A stretch of 9,906 bases of DNA from JBEKHI01 sp050012355. GTDB lineage: Bacteria > Actinomycetota > Actinomycetes > Streptosporangiales > Streptosporangiaceae. Location: contig JBEKHI010000323.1 in the NCBI GenBank assembly GCA_050012355.1, positions 1-9,906 of the forward strand. The letters run 5' to 3'. The position numbers and the translations under genes were made by a program. Shown here piece by piece: positions 5,909 to 9,906 of this stretch (the first letter of the stretch is position 1; the number at the start of each line of letters is the position of its first letter). The notes under the pieces were generated by a model. It was given only the letters and a program-made list of their open reading frames with translations. It was not told the origin of the DNA and made no database searches.

Positions 5909-6922
5909 ATGCGAATTGGCGTACGAGTTGGTCCGGTCTGGGTTTCAACTTCAACCAGCAGCAAACGCAGGAGCCAGCCCAGTTGGCACGCCACCGGACA
6001 CACTATGACACCCGATGGGAGAGAAGTCGACTTCCGCTGTCATCACAACCACCGCACCAAATCCGCAGCCGTCACCTGCGCCGACACCATCCGCAAGCAG
6101 ATTAATCGCGGCCAGAGCCTCCACATGGTCACGCGTGTCCGCTCCACCCCTGCCTCCCGCGAAGCCACACGCCAACGGGCACTGCAGAAGGAAACGGAGC
6201 GCCAAGCCAAAGACGCCCAGCGCGCCCGGGCAGCGCGACAGCGAACAGAACAGCAGCAGGCACGTCGCGAGTCTAAGGCCGCCGAACACGCGGAAGTAGC
6301 CCTGCGTCGCCAATCAGCAGCCCAGCAGCGCGCCGAGCAAAAGAGAACACGCGCCCTGCAGCGACAGCGGTACTCGGCCGAGCAACACGAGTGGCGGACG
6401 CAAGCAGCACTAAAGCAAGCAGAACTCCGAGAGCAAGCAGCACAAGAGCGAACTGAACAGCGGACTGGTTCCCTCCAGCGAAACGGCGAACGGTTGGACG
6501 GTGTCCACCGGCGACCCTCTGAACGAGCACGCCAGCGGGGACCACGAGGCTGGCCGATTTCCGGCCTTGTCATTTCCTGTGCTGTTGTTCTTATCGGCGT
6601 TATCCTCGCTAGCATCGCGGGCAAAAATTCCCATGGCGCCCTCAGCGCTACCGCTGGCGCGTTCATCACTCTCGGCATGTTGGCCGTACTTATATGCGGG
6701 TCGGCGGCGCTATGGCGACGGTTCCGAAAGGGCAAGCGCGACCAGCCAGACCCCCGCATCTCTGACAGCCAGAACATCCACGCCGCTCCCTACCTAGAGC
6801 CCGCCTCCACCCGCTCCACCAATTTCGCCTCAAGCGAGCATCTCAGTCATACAGCGGCCGGATACCTGCCGGACACCACACCGCCCGTCCGCACGAGCGC
6901 TGCACCTCCGTGGGAAACATAA
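5909..6922 (+). CDS. Orphan Arg/Gln-rich coiled-coil protein with two membrane helices
   Basis: A 337-aa protein of unknown function. The N-terminus (RIGVRVGPVWVSTST, 2-16) recalls short actinobacterial domains with an RVGP-type start. Residues 43-61 contain C44, H45, H46, H48 and C57 (FRCHHNHRTKSAAVTCADT), a possible small metal site. Residues about 84-188 are rich in Ala, Arg, Gln and Glu and look like a long, highly charged helix or coiled coil. Two hydrophobic helices follow (about 215-237 and 246-269), then a polar, Pro/Ser/Thr-rich tail of about 65 residues. This suggests an inner-membrane protein with its coiled coil and tail on one side. GGGAGAG stands only two bases before the ATG, a tight spacing. 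A different-frame ATG at 5898 is not a better start. The gene is alone on its strand. Its G+C (about 55-63% in sampled lines) is lower than the flanks, suggesting recent transfer. Confidence 0.75.
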   Translation: MRIGVRVGPVWVSTSTSSKRRSQPSWHATGHTMTPDGREVDFRCHHNHRTKSAAVTCADTIRKQINRGQSLHMVTRVRSTPASREATRQRALQKETERQAKDAQRARAARQRTEQQQARRESKAAEHAEVALRRQSAAQQRAEQKRTRALQRQRYSAEQHEWRTQAALKQAELREQAAQERTEQRTGSLQRNGERLDGVHRRPSERARQRGPRGWPISGLVISCAVVLIGVILASIAGKNSHGALSATAGAFITLGMLAVLICGSAALWRRFRKGKRDQPDPRISDSQNIHAAPYLEPASTRSTNFASSEHLSHTAAGYLPDTTPPVRTSAAPPWET

Positions 6923-6939
6923 AACGCATACCTTTCCCC

Positions 6940-6992
6940 AGTCGGCCGCGCAAACGCGCCACACGAAGGACATTTTTGACCCACTGCCGACT
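6940..6992 (+). terminator. Possible terminator of the orphan gene
   Basis: AGTCGGC (6940-6946) pairs with GCCGACT (6986-6992) and encloses a small GCGC-AAAC-GCGC hairpin (6948-6959) and a five-T run (6973-6977). It starts 18 bases after the stop. The T-run is not directly adjacent to the small stem, so this is a weak call. Confidence 0.35.
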
Positions 6993-7028
6993 CATCCACC
7001 GTGGCCGCACCCTCGGTTAAGCCTTCAC

Positions 7029-7042
7029 AGCCCTCTCGGGCT
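7029..7042 (-). terminator. Small GNRA-loop hairpin at the end of the mobA-like fragment
   Basis: On the - strand AGCCC-GAGA-GGGCT forms a 5-bp stem with a GAGA tetraloop, overlapping the TAG stop of the fragment. It may be the surviving terminator of the ancestral gene. Confidence 0.35.
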
Positions 7043-7285
7043 AGCTGGACTGGCAGGCTCGGTCGACGTCGGCGGGGGTGTCGCAGTCAAGCCAGGCTTC
7101 GTCGGCGGGGCGGATCCTGGCCAGGGCTAGCGGGTCTAGCAGGCCGCCCAGCGAGTTGCCCGCGTAGGACTCCGAGGCGATGCGCAGTGTGGCGGTGCGC
7201 CAGCAGCTCAGCAGCCACTGCGCGCGGCCCGCGCCGTCGGTGAGCACCGCGCCCGCGCCGTTCTCGCGCGCCGCCGCGGTCAGTA
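7041..7285 (-). pseudogene. C-terminal fragment of a MobA-type nucleotidyltransferase
   Basis: About 80 codons in one frame read TAAARENGAGAVLTDGAG, then QWLLSCWRTATLR, SLGGLLDPLALARIR and EAWLDCDTPADVDRA, ending at TAG. The GAGRAQWL...WRTA and WLDCDTPADV motifs are those of the C-terminal third of actinobacterial molybdenum-cofactor guanylyltransferase (MobA) and related NTP transferases. That enzyme attaches GMP to molybdopterin. The catalytic N-terminal Rossmann part, with its GGxSxRMG-type loop, is absent. Upstream the sequence switches abruptly at about 7285/7286 to gntR-like sequence in another frame, so this is a relic and not a functional gene. No ribosome-binding site or credible start exists; in-frame ATG/GTG codons occur only inside the conserved domain. 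Confidence 0.75.
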
Positions 7286-7553
7286 AGGGATAGCGGCGCG
7301 CCGTTCAGCCGACGAAGTCTTTCGATGTAGATAACCTCGGCCTGCCCGAGGCGGGTGGCGATCAACGGCGGGGTGGTGACGAGCCCAACCGCACGTACCT
7401 CGTTGACGACGGTGCCATACTCACGCAGTTCTTCGGCTAGGCCAGATAGCCGGGACAGCGCCCTGGACCCCGGTTGACCAGGCCCTCGTCGACCAGTGCC
7501 GCGAGCGCGGATGGCTTGCCGGGTGTGTCGGCTTCGTTGGTCAAGGCGGGCAT
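7286..7553 (-). pseudogene. Decayed second copy of the gntR regulator gene
   Basis: The start (MPALTNEADTPG, ATG at 7553) and the UTRA-proximal part (ALSRLSGLAEELREYGTVVNEV, then IYIERLRRLNGAPLSL) match the gntR gene at 4518-5309. An in-frame deletion of about 174 bp removes residues from about 13 to about 73, including the helix-turn-helix. A second deletion of about 41 bp (equivalent to 5002-5042 of the intact gene) plus a one-base insertion shifts the frame. The copy breaks off at codon 161, where mobA-like sequence begins. The DNA-binding function is certainly lost. Remaining coding sequence differs from the intact gene at roughly 20 of 175 bases, many at synonymous sites, so the copy is not very recent. 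The leader in front of it is almost unchanged. A stray product of the UTRA half is possible from an open frame spanning 7087-7608, but I consider it non-functional. Confidence 0.9.
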
Positions 7554-7680
7554 GTGAGCAGGCTACATGTCCGGCCGGAAAGGCAAAATATCGCCACAGA
7601 TCCGCCACCCAGATTTGCGAAAAATCGCTTCTGACCTGCCGATTTAGCGACTGTTGCCTACGTTATGCCACCCTTGCGCC
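7512..7680. repeat. Direct repeat, copy B (gntR-relic start, leader, marR end)
   Basis: Partner of 5268-5436. In this copy the marR end is genuine, because the intact marR gene ends at 7663, while the gntR part is dead. The palindrome reads TCCGGCCGGA (7570-7579) where copy A has TCCGATCGGA. The 109 bases between marR and the relic start are the presumed original intergenic region. Confidence 0.9.
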
Positions 7681-8163
7681 ATCGCTGCCCGTCAGCTCGG
7701 AATCGCCGGGCGTTGCGTCGGCGATGCGATCCATCAGCCGCGCCGCGAGCCGCAGCAACTCACATTCGGTCTCGGTTAGCCCGGTCAGCGCGCTGGCTAG
7801 CCAGTCGTCGCGCTGGATCATGTCCCGGCGGAGCGACTGGTGTCCAGCTTCGGTGATCGACAGCAGCGACTGGCGCCGGTCACGGTCATCGCGGGTCCTG
7901 GCGATCAGATGTTCTCGCTCCAGTGAGGCGAACACCCGGGTGAGCGATTGCGGCTGCTGGTGATCGGCGGCGGCGACCTCGCTGGCGGCGGCCGGGCCGT
8001 TTCGCAGCAGGTAGCTGAGCACGCTGAGCTTGCTGCTGCTGAAACCCCCGGGCGGGCGCTCGCTGCGCAGCCGACGGGAAAGGCGGGTGACACCCTGCCG
8101 GATCTCCGCAGCCGCCTGGGGCAGCCGCGTCGCGCCCGTCTGATCCGACTCTGCATCTGACAT
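7663..8163 (-). CDS. MarR-family transcriptional regulator
   Basis: A 166-aa winged-helix regulator. Residues about 18-145 cover the MarR fold. SSKLSVLSYLLRNGPAAASEVAAA leads into the recognition helix region (HQQPQSLTRVFASLE), and the wing carries the family signature DDRDRRQSLLSITEAGH. A C-terminal dimer helix follows (TETECELLRLAARLMDRI). It is divergent from the FUSC-type transporter, with 78 bases between the start codons. This is the classic layout for a MarR repressor that releases an efflux gene when a lipophilic or aromatic ligand binds. ATG at 8163 is chosen because the fold begins soon after it and the AT-rich control region lies directly upstream. No clear ribosome-binding site is seen, so translation may start on a leaderless or near-leaderless message. 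The end of the gene lies in the direct repeat shared with 5416-5436. Confidence 0.88.
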   Translation of the reverse strand: MSDAESDQTGATRLPQAAAEIRQGVTRLSRRLRSERPPGGFSSSKLSVLSYLLRNGPAAASEVAAADHQQPQSLTRVFASLEREHLIARTRDDRDRRQSLLSITEAGHQSLRRDMIQRDDWLASALTGLTETECELLRLAARLMDRIADATPGDSELTGSDGARVA

Positions 8164-8241
8164 ATTACTAAGATAATGCTTACTATAAGTACGGGCAAAA
8201 TCCTGTCTTGCCTGGGACTGAGAGCACGGTGATAGTAAGTA
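8164..8241. promoter_or_regulatory. Divergent marR/FUSC control region with dyad operators
   Basis: This is an AT-rich gap in otherwise very GC-rich DNA. CTTACTAT (8179-8186) recurs inverted as ATAGTAAG (8232-8239), ten to three bases before the FUSC start. TACT-ATA-AGTA (8181-8191) is itself a dyad, and another TTACTA stands at 8165-8170 next to the marR start. The two gene starts are imperfect mirror images of each other. The arrangement fits MarR binding at both starts, repressing both genes; GGTGA at 8228-8232 is the likely ribosome-binding site of the transporter gene. Confidence 0.6.
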
Positions 8242-9837
8242 ATGTCTGACATCTTTAGCAAGTGGCGCCGTATGACGCACTTCGATCCCGAGCTCAGCGA
8301 ACTGCGGCGGACAGCGGCCGCGATGGCCGCGGTGCTCGCCACCTACGGGTCCGCTCTGCTGCTGGAGCATCTGGCGGGCCTGCACGTGGACATCGTGATC
8401 CTGGCGATCGTTCTGTCGATGATCGCCGGCCGCATTCAGCGGGCCGGCGATCCGGTTGACCGGATCGCCGGCCTGGTGGTGCTGCCCGCCGCCGCGCTGG
8501 CGGCATCCGGGATCAGCCGGCTGATGTCGATGCACCCCGATGCTGGTGACGCGCTGTTCGTGGCCGCGATGTTCGCTTCGATCTGGGTCCGTCGCTTCGG
8601 TCGCCGCGCCGCAAGGGCGGGAATGCTTATCGTGGCTCCGCTGATCGCGGTGCTCATCATGCCCTCGTCAGCGCTACCGGGCCCCGGAACGCTGTGGGTG
8701 GTCGTCATCGCGCTCATTGCCTGGTGCTGGGTCACGGTCTTCCAGTTGCTAGCCACCGCTACCGGCTTCGCACCGCCGTCTCGCGGGGTGCCCGCGGCTG
8801 GGCCCCGGGCCGGCGCCGCGGCGCGCAGACGTGTCCTAGCCAGTACGCGCATGGCGCTGCAGCTTGGCGTGGCCCTGGCCGCCGCGTTCGCCATCGGCCG
8901 GACCATATGGCCCGGTCACTGGACATGGACGGTGCTGACCGCCTTCATCGTGTGCAGCGGTACCCGAAGTCGCGGTGACGTCGTTCTCAAGGGCGTGCTA
9001 CGCGGCGCGGGCGCGGCCGCCGGGACAGTGGTAGCCACCGCGATCGCGGGGACGTTCGGCCCGCACGCTGACGCGTCGGTCGCCGTGATGTTCGCCGCGC
9101 TGGCGATCGCGACCTGGCTGCGCGAGTTCAGCTACGTCTGGTGGGCCGCGTGTGTCACCGCCGTCTTGTCTCTGCTCTACGGCTGGTTCGGTCAGTCCGT
9201 CGGCGGGCTGCTTGACACCCGGCTGGAGGGCATCGCCCTCGGCGCGGCCCTCGGCATCGCCGTCTCCTGGCTGATTCTCCCGATCCGCACCAGCGACGTG
9301 GCTCGCCGCCGCACCGCTGACGCGCTCGTGGCGCTTGGCGATGTGCTGTCGGCCGACTGGCACGATCCGGCCGCGCTGCGGCGGGATCAGGTCGCGTTCC
9401 AGCGCGCCGTCGCCGGACTCGCGCAGATCGCCCCGGCGCTACGGGCGCATCGGCTCCTGCTGTCGCGGCTGCATGCCAGCAAACCCGGCACCCCTGAGCT
9501 GGCTGACGCAGTCGACGCGATCGAGCACTCCGCGCGCTCGGTGGGTACCCTCGTCAGCGCCGCGACAGCCGACCACACGGCCGTGGCCGACCCGTGCGTC
9601 CAGCAGCTGAACCAAGCCGTCGCCGCCAATATCATCGCCGCGCGGCGGGCCATCGGCCGACGGCCGGGCGCCGACTACCAGGCAGCTACCGCGGCGGCAT
9701 GTCGTGGCGTCATCGGAAAGCCTGACCGGCGCGGCGAGTTCCTCGGTGCGCTCGCCGACATCGACCGTGACCTCGCCACCATCTGTGCCACATTCAGTCC
9801 AGTCGGAAAGGAGAGATCCCGCCCCGCCTCACCGTAA
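8242..9837 (+). CDS. FUSC-family (aromatic acid exporter-like) membrane transporter
   Basis: A 531-aa inner-membrane protein of the fusaric-acid-resistance/AaeB-like family, which exports aromatic or other hydrophobic acids. About 12 hydrophobic helices fall in two halves (about 23-172 and 203-347). The FUSC signature is in the second half: WTWTVLTAFIVCSGTRSRGD (228-246), then KGVLRGAGAAAGTVVA and DTRLEGIALGAALGI. Residues about 351-531 form a long, mostly helical cytoplasmic tail (HDPAALRRDQVAFQRAV, HRLLLSRLHASKPG, DAVDAIEHSAR), usual for the family. The start is supported by a GGTGA site nine bases upstream and by the dyads before it. Likely repressed by the divergent MarR protein. The substrate cannot be read from the sequence. 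It appears to be monocistronic within the window. Confidence 0.85.
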   Translation: MSDIFSKWRRMTHFDPELSELRRTAAAMAAVLATYGSALLLEHLAGLHVDIVILAIVLSMIAGRIQRAGDPVDRIAGLVVLPAAALAASGISRLMSMHPDAGDALFVAAMFASIWVRRFGRRAARAGMLIVAPLIAVLIMPSSALPGPGTLWVVVIALIAWCWVTVFQLLATATGFAPPSRGVPAAGPRAGAAARRRVLASTRMALQLGVALAAAFAIGRTIWPGHWTWTVLTAFIVCSGTRSRGDVVLKGVLRGAGAAAGTVVATAIAGTFGPHADASVAVMFAALAIATWLREFSYVWWAACVTAVLSLLYGWFGQSVGGLLDTRLEGIALGAALGIAVSWLILPIRTSDVARRRTADALVALGDVLSADWHDPAALRRDQVAFQRAVAGLAQIAPALRAHRLLLSRLHASKPGTPELADAVDAIEHSARSVGTLVSAATADHTAVADPCVQQLNQAVAANIIAARRAIGRRPGADYQAATAAACRGVIGKPDRRGEFLGALADIDRDLATICATFSPVGKERSRPASP

Positions 9838-9906
9838 AGCAAAAGACAACCGTGGCACTCACCGCCGTAATATCAGCCTCATGCAGCACTTGCCGACGAC
9901 CCGGTC
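9838..9906. other. Downstream intergenic end of window
   Basis: Sixty-nine bases after the transporter stop. I see no hairpin, gene start or other feature. Confidence 0.4.

Noticed and set aside
6043..6777. - strand open frame opposite the orphan gene
   Set aside because: It is Cys/Arg-rich, as expected from the complement of Gln/Arg/Ala codons. The + strand frame has a ribosome-binding site, TM helices and a sensible composition.
5437..7553. Insertion sequence or integrative element
   Set aside because: There is no transposase, integrase or terminal inverted repeat. The flanking repeats contain host gene ends and are better explained by duplication.
8164..8535. Longer MarR protein starting at 8535
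   Set aside because: The extra part is antisense to the FUSC gene and would cross the AT-rich control region. The MarR fold begins just after ATG 8163.

Overview
The window comes from a high-GC actinomycete. Sampled coding lines are about 75% G+C, for example 9301-9360, and third positions are almost all G or C. The protein families also fit: Family 2B encapsulin shells, a GntR/UTRA regulator and an AprAB-like flavoprotein/ferredoxin pair. I cannot name the genus. No rRNA, tRNA, CRISPR array, transposase or integrase is visible.

Layout. (1) 1-1459, + strand: the 3' end of one Family 2B encapsulin shell gene overlaps by one base a complete second shell gene, so the locus encodes a two-shell nanocompartment. 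Its cargo enzyme is presumably upstream, outside the window. A strong 18-bp hairpin at 1479-1524 separates it from the convergent operon. (2) 5309 to 1579, - strand: a three-gene operon of a GntR/HutC-type regulator, a 75-aa two-cluster [4Fe-4S] ferredoxin resembling the AprB core, and a 903-aa AprA/fumarate-reductase-like flavoprotein with nine C-terminal HEAT-like units. The last two genes overlap by ATGA. This looks like a self-regulated redox enzyme of unknown substrate. (3) 5437-7553: an accessory segment of lower G+C (about 55-63% in sampled lines). It has a gene-poor stretch with hairpins, one orphan coiled-coil/two-TM protein on the + strand, and a junk chimera on the - strand made of a MobA-type C-terminal fragment joined to a decayed second copy of the gntR gene. 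(4) 7663-9837: a divergent marR / FUSC-family efflux pair around an AT-rich dyad-rich control region.

The most informative structure is a pair of direct repeats, 5268-5436 and 7512-7680, exactly 2244 bp apart. Each holds the last codons of marR, the intergenic region and the start of gntR. The 121 bp nearest the gntR start differ at only 3 positions, while the coding part of the dead gntR copy differs at about one base in nine. Two of the 3 changes fall at the centre of a 10-bp palindrome and keep it palindromic (TCCGATCGGA versus TCCGGCCGGA). That suggests an operator held under selection, or gene conversion. marR and gntR were probably once neighbours, later separated by the accessory segment.
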